Assembly: GCA_023053685.1 (NCBI GenBank)
Contig: JALIGW010000002.1
Location: forward strand, 165,175,034-165,239,033
Length of the DNA stretch: 64,000 nt
Direction of reading: 5' to 3'
From: Diadophis punctatus similis
Taxonomy: Eukaryota > Chordata > Lepidosauria > Squamata > Dipsadidae
The notes below the pieces were generated by a model. That model searched no databases and was not told the origin of the DNA. It saw nothing but the letters and a program-made list of their open reading frames with translations. Below, piece after piece: positions 54,354 through 64,000 of the stretch (the stretch's first letter is position 1; each line of letters begins with the position of its first letter). The position numbers and the translations under genes are program-made.

Positions 54354-55614
54354 AGATGTTGGTACTTCTGTAAATGTTTGCTACATTTGTACAAAAAAGT
54401 AAATGAAGGCAAAAATGAGGCAGCAAACTCTTTTAGTGAAAGCTCTGCACAGTGCCTTGGCATGGTTAGGAGTGGAGTGCCTAGGACTTAATAAAGATCA
54501 CTTTATAAAGATCACATCACATTTCCTTGGTTGGCTGAGGTTTAATACACATAGAGCCCACATAGAATATTTTCAGAGAGGCTCTGTTACTACCTTTAAG
54601 AACACAGCAACAGGAGTCATAATCAGTGGAAGATGATTAGGTTCTCCTGGCTCACAAGGCAAGACAAAACTTTTTCCATTATAATTTGGAAAGGTCACTG
54701 ATTTAAATCTACCACTCCTTGACCATAGAAAAACCCTTGGAAATCTACATTTCTTTGGTTTTCTTATGGTTTTTTTGGGGAGGGGAGGAGAGGGACACTT
54801 AAAGTTGCAGGGAGCTCCTCCTGCAAGGAATAAAGACCAAGGAATTTACTGGAAAGGGAACACTGGAAAATATATTCCCCTGTGGGAATGTTCCCTTCCC
54901 TTCCCTTAGGGGAGATTTTAAATGTGAAAAATATGTAGCAAATCCTGAGGATGATTAACATGTTTATTTGTGTCTCTGAAAGACAAACATTACATTCTAA
55001 ATTTACTAATTCAAAACAATGTATGTGGCCCAACACCAAGAGTGACACGTGGCAGTTCTTCCAAGCTGAGTTCTTTATTGTTTCACACCTATAGAGGAAA
55101 TCTTGCCAGACTGAGGACTCTACTGTCTGGATCTACAGCATTTTATGTAAGCTATTAGGGAGGGGTTGTCTTCACCCTCTTTCTCTCACACGTATCTGGG
55201 CTCAGCTGCCTCTTACTCCTCTGGAATAAATCCCCAGTTCAATCTTCTACTCAGATTCTGTGACTGAGGTGAATTTAATGTTGCTGTCCACTAGGGCTGC
55301 TTTTTACAATCCAATGCAATCTATCTGAAGTGGGACTGTACCATCAACAATTCTGAGCCACGAAACACTAGCTGGAGATTATTAGAATTTTAATTCCATT
55401 TGATTTTAAATCACAGTTGAGGATATCTAATTTAGGATGTGTTTTCCTGGTAGCTAGGAACCTACAGTATCTAGGTTGGAATGTAAATTCATGACTTGCA
55501 GAAGTCCGCTCCCTTTCAGCTGAGTGTATTATAGGAGAAGGTAAACAGTGCCCTATCAGCTCCACCATCATAGATAACAGCAAGTAATTGTCACTGTTGT
55601 AGTCTGCAACATCT
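54354..55614. other. Intron 1, no recognised feature
   Basis: Unique non-coding DNA. Confidence 0.4.
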
Positions 55615-55723
55615 GGACCCAGATTGTTGGGGGCAAATATGCTGACTCTGTAAACCCCTTAGAGAGGACTGTAAAGCACTTTGAAGTGGTATATAAGTCT
55701 AAGTGCTATTTCTATTTCTATTT
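55615..55723 (+). mobile_element. Sauria-type SINE 3' half, copy 6
   Basis: It begins at GGACCCAGATTGTTGGGGGC and ends AAGTGCTATTTCTATTTCTA. The tRNA-like head is missing (5'-truncated). Confidence 0.75.
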
Positions 55724-55885
55724 GTGCTCTTAAGGTTCTTTCTTCTATAATGTGTGACACTTGATAGGATTGGTCATTTTTTATCTTCCCTAATTGATCA
55801 TGTGAATTCAGGGTTATGAATAGAGTATTGTGCTAGAAATCAGCCTACTTTTTGAGGGAGATGGGTAGTTCAGAAATGTGAAAGG

Positions 55886-55921
55886 TAGGTAGGTAGGTAG
55901 GTAGGTAGGTAGGTAGGTAGG

Positions 55922-55983
<62 letters not shown>
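55886..55983 (+). repeat. (GTAG)n-(ATAG)n microsatellite
   Basis: About nine GTAG units followed by about fifteen ATAG units, running directly into the 3' end of a SINE at 55984. Confidence 0.95.
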
Positions 55984-56215
55984 CAGCAATAGCACTTATA
56001 CAATATACATATACCGCCTCACAGTGCAATAGACATATACCGCCTCACAGTGCTTTACAGCCCTCTCTAAGTGGTGTACAGAGTCCGCATATTGCCCCCA
56101 ACAATCTGGGTTCTCATTTTACTGACCTCGGAAGGATGGAAGGCTGAGTCAACCTTGAGCTGGTGAGAATCGAACTGTTGCATTGGTGGCAGTCAGCAGA
56201 ATAGTGGGGTAGCAA
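55984..56215 (-). mobile_element. Sauria-type SINE, copy 7
   Basis: Minus-strand copy: CAGCAATAGCACTTATACAA, a short duplicated phrase ATATACCGCCTCACAGTGC (twice, about 56010 and 56036), then CCCAACAATCTGGGTTCTCA and GGAAGGATGGAAGGCTGAGT. The head is diverged. Confidence 0.7.
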
Positions 56216-57467
56216 AAGCAGGCAAATGTTGGTCAGCATCGCCAAGTCTAAAAGTCTTTGATCTCTAAATACTCCCTAGTTACCCCAGATAGCAGAGTCT
56301 GCAAGTGGGTGGGAACTAGCTTAGGGAATTTTCCCTAAGGAACATGTTTCTGATACTGCTTCTGTTCTTTTTCTCTGCTGTAAAGACAATTGAATCATTC
56401 AGAGTCTCTAAAGCACTCACACACTTAGGATTATGGGAAGACAAAAGTTGCTGTTGTGAGGTTTAACTGTATGTCCTCAGGACTTGGATATGACTCAAGA
56501 ATACAAATACTGCAGTACTACAAAGGATAGCAAAGCACTAGTCATGCTTCATCTTATATTAAATAATTTCATAGAAAGTTCTTTGTCAAACAGAGTGTTT
56601 TCGTTGCAGGGGGCTTTATTTAGCTGGAAGAAAAAGTCAGGCTTCAGCTAACATTCTCCCCAACTTTATGGTTTTCAAATAAAAGGAGGGTTTGAGCAGT
56701 GACAGAATAATTATCTCTTGCCATCACAATGATAAACTATGTACCTAGTACCTACTAGAAACCCTTTAATACATTGTGATTAAAATGTGTTGCTCTCTAT
56801 AGATCTGCTGCATTATCATGCAACCAGAAGTAAAACATGCTGTCTCCTCTCAGAAATCATCTTTGGTTCTGACCATAAAGCTATGAGGGGGACCACTGTT
56901 AATACTAGAAATAAATGACAAAAGGCAAGAACAAATAGGCAGCAAATAAATCCAGACTTTCAGATCTTCTTCCCCAATATCCTTATCTTCCCAATAAAGC
57001 AAAGTGAGATGTGCTACTGTGAGATGTGCTACTGTGCTACTCAATCTGAGATTGTGGCGATAAATCTTACTTAGATGCTTAGACATAAAGTCACTTTGGG
57101 TGCATCCTGAAATTCTGAAAAGGATTTTCTGTCTGAAAAGGAAAATGCCATCCTCCCGTCAGTTCAAAAAGAAGTATCTACGTACTAAACTAGAGTAATT
57201 CATTTGACCAAGAAATGTGCTCTGAATTTTATATGTTCTCTGTGTTCAACTCAGATATCTTTCAGTTTCTCTGTGGATGCCAGAGTTGGTTCTACATATG
57301 GCCTTTTTGTACAGATAACCCATGCAAATTGCTGCCCAATTTGTGGTATCTTCTGTGGAGTAGGTTATTTATTCTAGAATAGCTCTTTACTGAACACTTA
57401 GTGGCGCAACTATACGCTTGTGCAATTGGACCCGATATTTCTAAATCATATGTCTTCTTTCCTGCAG
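56216..57467 (+). other. Intron 1, distal unique part
   Basis: Unique DNA leading to the exon 2 acceptor. The last bases (TCTTCTTTCCTGCAG) give a good polypyrimidine tract and AG. No repeats were recognised. Confidence 0.45.
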
Positions 57468-57548
57468 GTGTACATTATCAAGGTCACTTGGTCCAATGGC
57501 TCAACAGAGGCAATTTATCGACGCTACAGCAAGTTCTTTGATCTGCAG
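57468..57548 (+). CDS. SH3PXD2B: SH3PXD2B coding exon 2 (PX domain, phosphoinositide-binding segment)
   Basis: It encodes 27 residues ([20 protein letters not shown], then SKFFDLQ), residues 25-51 of the protein. It is flanked by CAG at the acceptor and GTAAGA at the donor, phase 0 on both sides, so it joins exon 1 in frame. This is the PX-domain strand pair and the RRYSKFF segment, whose basic residues contact phosphoinositide head groups in the family. The sequence is nearly the same as mammalian SH3PXD2B. The rest of the PX domain and all SH3 domains lie downstream of the window. Confidence 0.96.
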
Positions 57549-58289
57549 GTAAGATTTCTAAATTCCTGTCAGAGACTGGAATTTTCATTTCATGGAGCTG
57601 TAATATTATTTTACTTGATTTTGTGCTCACACTGTATCTTTAAGGCAACATCATTTATACTTACATGCATGCAGCCATAGGCCTAATATTACTGCCTTGG
57701 GTGCTATTTTAGACTTGATACAAAAATAGTTCACACTATTTGTCTCCAGACTTTTGCTCTGCTGTTTTCTTTTCCTTTGTCATGGCTAGCAGGAGACTTC
57801 TTTCCTATAAATATATAAGAGCATTAAGTAGGTTATAACAATATTAAAATGCCAACTTTTAATCAAAATCAAAGCATATCTATAATCATTATTGAGCAAT
57901 CCAAAGAATCATATCTACGTCTGATCGGAGATAAGAAAGATTCTGCTTGGGTCAATCAACGCGTGTTTTTCGATGGTCTAGACTAGGTCATAACCATGTT
58001 CATATTTGTAACCTAAATAGGAAGAGCTTTATCAATTACAGTTCAAACTAATGTTAGTGGCTTTTATTAAACCTGTTAACTCCATGTTGTTTGCTATGTG
58101 GCTTCCAATCCTGTATATGTTTCATTTTCTTCTATTGTACTTTTTGTCTTGGTATAGAAAAGAAAATTGGATTAATATGTGATGATAACTTTCTCTTCAG
58201 TTACTTCAAAGGAATGATTTTCATGGGAACAGGACTTTTTCTATGAGCTCATATTGTTTTGTGCTGGGCAGGAGATTTTAGATGCTACT
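57549..58289 (+). other. SH3PXD2B: SH3PXD2B intron 2, proximal part
   Basis: Intron 2 starts GTAAGA at 57549 and continues past 64000; no exon 3 was recognised in the window. This stretch holds no repeat. Confidence 0.6.
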
Positions 58290-58300
58290 ATCAATAGAAG

Positions 58301-58680
58301 CCCCTTCATGGATTACTGCCTTGTCGTGGCGAGGGGGCTTGCGTAGCTCAATGAAGCTATGAGCTATGCCGTGCAGGGCCACCCAAGACGGACAGGTCAT
58401 AGCAGAGAGCTCTGACAAAACGTGATCCACTGGAGAAGGAAATGGCAAACCACTCCAGTATCTTTGCCATGAAAACCCCATGGACAGTACCAAAAGGCAA
58501 AAAGATATGATGCAAAAGAAGAAGGGGACGGCAGAGAATGAGGTGACTGGATGGAGTCACTGAAGCAGTTGGCGTGAGCTTAAATGGACTCAGGGGGTGG
58601 TAGAGGACAGGAAGGCCTGGAGGAACGTTGTCCATGGGGTCGCGATGGGTCGGACACGACTTTGCAACTAACAACAGCAA
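58301..58680 (+). mobile_element. Bov-B LINE 3' end (380 bp) with 11-bp target duplication
   Basis: ATCAATAGAAG at 58290-58300 and 58681-58691 is a perfect duplication. The sequence GAAATGGCAAACCACTCCAG, then TCTTTGCCATGAAAACCCCA and CCATGGGGTCGCGATGGGTC with GGACACGACTTTGCAACTAA is the hallmark Bov-B 3' region, also found in ruminant Bov-B. It is 5'-truncated with no catalytic domain and inserted on the + strand. Confidence 0.9.
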
Positions 58681-58721
58681 ATCAATAGAAGAGAATACTT
58701 GAGGCTCAGGGTTGAACATTG

Positions 58722-58828
58722 TCTTTGAGCTTGGTTGTTTTCTTGCAGACATTTGTGATGATGTTACCCTGATGGATAATGAAATGAAATGTCTGCAGGA
58801 AAAACAAGCAAGCTCAGAAAGTACCAAG
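58722..58828. mobile_element. Palindromic GAGCTTGGTTGTT element, intact copy
   Basis: Arms GAGCTTGGTTGTTTTCTTGC then AGACATTT, and the inverse at the right (AAATGTCTGCAGGAAAAACA, then AGCAAGCTC), are separated by about 32 bp (GTGATGATGTTACCCTGATG). The same unit, split by a LINE, is at 29588-30415. The transposon class is unknown. Confidence 0.65.
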
Positions 58829-58882
58829 GACCCCCACAGGTGCTACTATTTTGAAAGGAAAATGCTTTTGGCACCTGAATAG

Positions 58883-59120
58883 ATTTTATTTATTTATTTA
58901 ATGAATTTGTAAGGCAGCATATCTCAACTCTGGCTGGTGAAAAATATTAAAATGAGTTAAAAACAATTCCAATCAGAAATACAAACACTAAAAATACACA
59001 GTAGCTGAGGAGGGTATCAAATCAACAGTCACTAATACAGGCAGGAGGCAAGACCCTCCACTTACTCAGGGCCCCTCGGTCTGGTCACAGAATCAGATCT
59101 TGAGGGCCTTATGAAAGGTT
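58883..59120 (-). mobile_element. Diverged L2/CR1-type LINE 3' fragment
   Basis: ATTTTATTTATTTATTTAAT then TTTGTAAGGCAGCATATCTC resembles the L2-type 3' terminus on the minus strand. Downstream AGGAGGCAAGACCCTCCACT looks like older 3'-region sequence. No coding frame remains. Confidence 0.45.
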
Positions 59121-60162
59121 TTTAGTATTTCGATCACTAATCTATTTGGCTGATATTGTGGAAACTTTGCTTGGTATAAGAACTACTGTTTTAATTTTTT
59201 GCCGAATTGTACCACATAATTCCCACCCTTTAAATTTTGATACTTCTTTTTAAAAGGAGGCTTTTGAAATATTTGGACAGCAATCCTTAAGCAGTATAAC
59301 CAAGATCTACTTGGTTTTTTCCCTGTTTTCTAAAGCTTACCTTCCAGAGTTTTGAAAAAAAATTGTAAGATTTTAAAACAAAGGCCTGTTTTTCTTAGAA
59401 ATTTAAGAAAATTTTAAATGTTTTCTGCCTCCACACCAGTATTCCTCTTTGTTCAAATTAGATGTGTGATATGCTGAGTTAATTTGCTCCGGTCCCAAGG
59501 AAGTGAGTGAATATATTACACGATGGTTCTGTGCAAAAGGACTATAAAAGCTTAATTATTATCATTCTCTAGTATCTTTAGCCAAGCTGCATTAAGTGTA
59601 GAATTTGTCCTGCCATGATTTGTAAATAAGAATACCTTAAAGTGATCCTCTGCCTACTTACAAATTCTAATCTTTAAATTTACACTTGCTCACTTGTAAA
59701 AATGTTTATTATTGCAAACATTTTACATTATATAGTTCAAGCACTGCCATCTTCCAACTCTGTTAATCTGTTATCTGTGAAAGTCTCTTAATATTGTTAT
59801 TATTTCAGAAGTCATTTCAAACAAATCAAAACATTTTTAGCATCAAATTATAATTGTAGAAGAGCGGCTGAGCTGGAAGGTGGAATTAAATATGTCATCA
59901 TTTTGGAGTCATTGTGTTGCCACAAGAAACCCAAATCCAGCCGCCCCCATGAATCCCATTGACCCAGCGCCACTTTAGCTTTGACCATTAGTTGACTAGC
60001 TTCTTATATACAGGTAGCAATAATAAACTCTTCTTACTTTAAATAAATGAATACTCCTGGTTATTTGCTCCCGACAATAACTGTTGATTGTAATTTATCT
60101 AGCAGAAGCTATGCCTCACTGATGAATGCTGTTTTACTACTTAATTCAAACTTAAAAGTATG
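59121..60162 (+). other. Intron 2, no recognised feature
   Basis: Non-coding AT-rich DNA. Confidence 0.4.
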
Positions 60163-60164
60163 AT

Positions 60165-60207
<43 letters not shown>

Positions 60208-60250
60208 TTTCCTGCCTTTATTATTTTTATAAACAACTCAAGGCAGCAGA
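60163..60250 (-). mobile_element. (ATTT)n with LINE/SINE 3' end
   Basis: (ATTT)n at about 60163-60210 followed by CCTGCCTTTATTATTTTTAT and AACAACTCAAGGCAGCAGAC. This reads on the minus strand as an L2-type 3' terminus with a tail. Confidence 0.55.
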
Positions 60251-60797
60251 CATATCTAATATTCCTTCCAATTTTCATGAAGTCTGGTGCTTTTCTCTGA
60301 AGTACTGCAGTCTAGTAGTACTAGCTTTTGGTCTCAGTCCATGCAGGGCTTCCCTGCATTGGCAGCTAGCAGAAGACTCATTCCACCAGGCCCCCAGAAT
60401 AAGCCAAGCTGGTTGGAAAGTGGCCTTGATATTAAATCTCTGCTGCTTTTTATGCACTTCTCAGTTGAGTCTTGCTTTTTGGAATTATCTGAGAAATTCC
60501 CCCATATTGTGCCAATATCCAAAATAGAGTGAACAAGTGGCACATAAGGGAAACCCATTAGAGATACATGACTCTGGAGCAGTGTTTGAAATCCAAGATC
60601 ATGAATGAGTAGTGAATTGTTATGTCACTACTCAAAAGTCTGAACCTTATGAGGAAGGTGGGGGGCAGCCAGCTCTCAGCACCTTCTGGGCATCAATTCT
60701 CTTGTTTGTGGAATATGTGTGATGCGTATGATCAGACCGAAATCTATTTATCGCTGCTGTCCTTTTCTTGGCAGTGCGATTGACTGCAATAAAGAGG
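60251..60797 (+). other. Intron 2, no recognised feature
   Basis: Non-coding; nothing recognised. Confidence 0.35.
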
Positions 60798-60805
60798 CTA
60801 TAGTA

Positions 60806-61243
60806 CAGTGATGGTGAACCTTTTTTTCCTCGGGTGCCAAAAGCATGCGCACGCATGGTATTGCACACATGTGAGTGCCCATACCCATAATTCAATGCCC
60901 CCCTGCGCATGCCCGTGTGATCCCCCTGTGCTGCCCTGCCCCCGTGCATGTGCGCACGATCCCCCCGCTCCCCCGTTTCCCGACTTCGGGTGGGTCCATT
61001 TTTCGCCCTCCCCAGGCTCCAGAGGTTTTTTTGGAGCCTGGGGAGAGCGAAAACAGCTTCCCCTGCCTCCCGGAGGCCCTCCAGAGGCCGTAAACACCCT
61101 CCCAGAGCCTCCGCGCAAGCCGAAAATCAGCTGGCCGGCACACACATGTGCACTGGAGCTGAGTTAGGGCAATGGCTTGCGTGCCGGCAGATATGGCTCC
61201 GCGTGTCACTTGTGGCACGCGTGCCATAGGTTCGCCATCACTG
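60806..61243 (+). mobile_element. hAT MITE, CAGTGATGGCGAACC family, copy 6
   Basis: 438 bp with ends CAGTGATGGTGAACCTTTTT and CATAGGTTCGCCATCACTG. Perfect 8-bp duplications CTATAGTA (60798-60805, 61244-61251). The interior is close to copy 1 (13761). Confidence 0.9.
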
Positions 61244-61399
61244 CTATAGTATGAGTCTATATTTACAGTATTAGGCATAGGAAATCTCAGATTCCCAATC
61301 CTGAGTAACTTGAATACGAAATGATCAGAAACACACAAGAGAGAGCCACAGAAGCAGGAATGCTGTTATAGAGGGAAATCAGTATGGTAGCCTTTAAAT

Positions 61400-61520
61400 C
61401 AGTGGTTCCCAACCTTTTTTTGACCATGCCCCACCTAAGCATCTCTAAAATCTTGATGCCCCCTTTGCTTCCCAATTTAATTTTCTGTCTGTCTTCATTC
61501 CCTTGAGAAGTGGTAAAATA
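61400..61520 (+). mobile_element. hAT element end (CAGTGGTTCCCAACCTTTTT)
   Basis: A hAT terminus followed by TGACCATGCCCCACCTAAGC and TTGATGCCCCCTTTGC. The right end was not found, so the limit is approximate. Confidence 0.5.
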
Positions 61521-61782
61521 TATTTTTAGAGAGTAAATGATGAATTATTAGAGACCTATAACAAACAATGCTTGTCCATTCTTACGGTTTTAAGTTGAAG
61601 GGAAAAGTTCAAATGGGAGCTAATGTCCCAACCACTACAATCACTTAATAAAAAAATGGGGCAGAAAAGCTGAACCCAGCCATTTTTGACAGAATCGGGT
61701 CAAGGTTGCAAGATCTTGTTGTTAACATCTCAGACTTAGAGAAAATAAGTTAGCACCCCATTATCTTATGTTACTGAAGAGT
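61521..61782 (+). other. Intron 2, possible interior of the preceding hAT element
   Basis: No recognisable boundary; may belong to the element starting at 61400. Confidence 0.3.
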
Positions 61783-61784
61783 TA

Positions 61785-62414
61785 CCGTATTTTTCGGAGT
61801 ATAAGGCGCACCGGAGTATAAGACGCACCTTAGTTTTTGGGGAGGAAAATAGGGGAAAACAATCTGCCTACCAGGTATTCATCTGGCTAGCGTCCTTAGT
61901 CTGGTCAGCTTCAGCACATTATTTTATCCCCTGGTTAGGGCTGAAAAAAATCTTCTTCTGAGAGAGTAACAATGAAAGAGCCTGCAAGCCGGTAAGAGCT
62001 GGGAAGATCGTTAGCACCTGGTTAGGGCTAGAAAAAAACTTATTCGGAGCAGCTTCAGCACATTATTTTATCCCCTGGTTAGGACTTTAAAAAATCTTCT
62101 TCTGAGAGAGTAACAATGAAAGAGCCTGCAAGCCAGTAAGAGCTGGGAAGATCATTAGCACCTGGTTAGGGCTAGAAAAAAACTTATTCGGAGCAAGTAG
62201 AGCAATGAAAAAAAATTCTGCAAAGACTTAGGGCTGGAAAAACATTCTTCGGAGAGAGTAACAATGAAAAAGCCTGCAAGGTAAGAGCTGGGAAGATCTG
62301 TTAGCACCTAGTTAGGGCTGGAAAAAAAAGCTACATTCGAAGTATAAGACGCACCCAAATTTTCAGCCACTTTTAGGGAGGAAAAAGGTGCGTCTTATAC
62401 TCCGAAAAATACGG
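61785..62414 (+). mobile_element. TA-target MITE, CCGTATTTTTCGG family, copy 3 with internal tandem duplication (630 bp)
   Basis: It starts CCGTATTTTTCGGAGTATAA and ends TTATACTCCGAAAAATACGG, flanked by TA (61783-61784, 62415-62416). Positions 61907-62050 and 62051-62194 are near-identical 144-bp tandem copies, which accounts for its extra length over the 486-bp and 492-bp copies. Confidence 0.88.
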
Positions 62415-62416
62415 TA

Positions 62417-63792
62417 CTCATTAATTGTAGGTATGCATTGACTAGAAATAATGCTTAAATTATGTTATTAATCTTCAAGAAACCTATATCTCATTTTCTA
62501 TGATCTGGTTTCAATCAACACTGCAGTTTACTATGAATGCTATTATGTTACACAAAACTTTTTTTTACCAAGTGGTAAGTCAAAGATTTGTTAACTTCCA
62601 GAAATGGTATTCAAAAAGAAGTGATGGTTTTGATATTCCTTTATTAGCGGAAGAGGTCATCAGTAACTGTTTGTAAGAACCCTATCTATACAAACACTTT
62701 AGATGTGTGTCTTTTTGGATGTATATGCATGAGCATACCAGTGACATGTCAAGACAAGATACAAATAATTTTGATTTTGCCGAATGCTAAAATGCTGATT
62801 TATGTGGTCTGATCTGCTACTTTATATGTAAAAGCTTTCACACAGCCACAACATCTGACCCATTTTGAATAAATAGCATAGGGCTACATTTTTCATTGTT
62901 TCGAAGAAATGCATATTGAAAAACTATTAAATTGGAGATGCCAAATCAGCAGATTCATGCAAAAGAAGAAAAATTTCTGCATGGCTCTTATGAGATGTCA
63001 AAAGACTTTTAAGTGAAAAATGCAAAGCTTTCAAAGAATTTATTAATGACTTGATACGCTCAGCACCATTCACTTTTGCTGATCTAAGTAAATCATTTTG
63101 ATGATGGAATAGAAGCTCTGGATATAATGCTACCCCAAGAGCTTAGAAGATTAAAGAAAAGAGCATATGTCTTTTGTTAGTCAGGGCCATTTTTGGAGAA
63201 CACATTAACCACTTACAGATTATAATCTTTAACACAGCAGTGAAACATTCTTGCCGAACAATCTATACAGAATACAATTCCAGACATGGCTGATAGTAGC
63301 AACAAGCTCACATATGCCCAGAGTATATGTTATAAGGCAGGGTTGATGACAAATTTTTTATTAATTGCTTAGAAAGATGTAATACAACAAAATAGTATGA
63401 AGTTCCCCTATTCCTAATAGGCTTTTCAGTCAGTGCAACGCTATTATGGCAAAAAATTGTGAAAGTTGTTCTTACTAAATTTGTATCATTGCATCGCATT
63501 GCATTAGATCAGTCTTACATAACCTGGTATCCTTTGGATGCTTTGGGGCTCTTACTCCCAGTGCATTAACACCAAACTGAGGAACGCCTTGTTAGATCAA
63601 TCCCCATCATAAAGTACATGGTGTCTTCGTATTGCTTTTAATCTTGGTTTGGTAAATTGTCCCCAAAATATACATTGATCAATAGCCACATAAATATATT
63701 AGCTGAATATGAATGTTTGTTTGAATGATGCTTAGAATATTTAAGAAATAATTAATTAAATGCCATAATAATAATAGAAGTAGTAACTGAGA
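62417..63792 (+). other. Intron 2, no recognised feature
   Basis: AT-rich non-coding DNA. No exon-like frame with splice sites or known motif was found. Confidence 0.4.
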
Positions 63793-63871
63793 CCCAGTTT
63801 AGTATAGTGGTTAAGGCATCAAACTAGAAACAGGGAACTCTAGTCCTGTCTTAGTCACAAAGCCACTAACT
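63793..63871 (+). mobile_element. CORE/MIR-like SINE head, interrupted
   Basis: CCCAGTTTAGTATAGTGGTT then AAGGCATCAAACTAGAAACA is a tRNA-like head (A box) matching the minus-strand SINE at 13225-13455. It is cut at 63871 by a hAT MITE. Confidence 0.6.
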
Positions 63872-64000
63872 CAGGGGTGTCAAACTGGAGGCCCATGGGC
63901 CGGATGTATCATGCGCAGGCTACACCCACCCCAGCTCCGCGAATGGGAAAAGCGTCACGAAACATCACGTGACGGCAATGTGACGCCTTGAGTTTGACAC
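63872..64000 (+). mobile_element. hAT MITE (CAGGGGTGTCAAACT family), copy 3, runs off window
   Basis: It starts CAGGGGTGTCAAACTGGAGG. The last bases GAGTTTGACAC are the incomplete right terminal repeat, so the element should end a few bases past 64000. The interior resembles 32647-32781 on the opposite strand. Confidence 0.75.

Noticed and set aside
62900..63500. Possible old transposase remnant in AT-rich DNA
   Set aside because: Short frames give no recognisable motif and no element ends were found.

Overview
The window is vertebrate nuclear DNA, most likely from a squamate reptile and plausibly a snake. The evidence is the mix of interspersed repeats: tRNA-headed SINEs ending in (CTATTG)n that look like Sauria SINEs, Bov-B, L2, CR1 and L1 LINEs, several hAT MITE families including SPIN, and AATAG-type microsatellites. 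Unique DNA is AT-rich, there is no operon structure, and coding density is very low. The species assignment is inference; no database search was possible.

The only host gene I can support is the 5' part of SH3PXD2B (TKS4) on the + strand. Coding exon 1 (15907-15978, 24 codons) sits in a CpG-rich 5' region (about 15000-15980). It is followed by a 41,489-bp intron 1 and then exon 2 (57468-57548, 27 codons). Both junctions are phase 0 with canonical GT/AG. Together they encode the first 51 residues, i.e. the start of the PX domain including the YRRYSKFF phosphoinositide-binding segment. The rest of the gene lies beyond position 64000. Positions 1 to about 15000 are upstream intergenic DNA.

Layout. 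1-2.8 kb: a degraded LINE with a C2H2-finger tail, split by an ORF1-only L1-type (HAL1-like) retroposon with a perfect 17-bp target duplication. 3.7-4.8 kb: a tRNA-headed SINE with a CR1 tail, a hAT MITE and an L1 3' fragment. 6.6-14.5 kb: a dense field of hAT and TA-target MITEs, including two SPIN elements with perfect 8-bp duplications, plus a CR1 3' end and SINEs. 15-16 kb: the SH3PXD2B promoter and exon 1. 19-24.8 kb: MITEs, a perfect 142-bp palindrome, an inverted SINE pair, and an L2 LINE nested inside a hAT MITE. 25.3-27.7 kb: microsatellites, an 820-bp pyrimidine tract, and a GC-rich partly duplicated block. 29.6-30.4 kb: a CR1-group LINE inside a palindromic repeat. 37.2-40.6 kb: a fossil Bov-B LINE cut by two MITEs. 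41.1-45.6 kb: an almost complete L2 LINE with one frameshift in ORF2. 46-47.5 kb: two hAT MITEs. 50.47-52.06 kb: a complete but dead Tc1-like transposon. 53-64 kb: exon 2, further MITEs, a Bov-B end with an 11-bp duplication, and a TA MITE containing a 144-bp tandem duplication.

I found no novel multi-gene system. The interest is in the mobile-element archaeology: nested insertions that can be ordered in time, candidate horizontally transferred families (SPIN, Tc1-like, Bov-B), an ORF1-only L1 retroposon, and perfect palindromes inside a transcribed intron.
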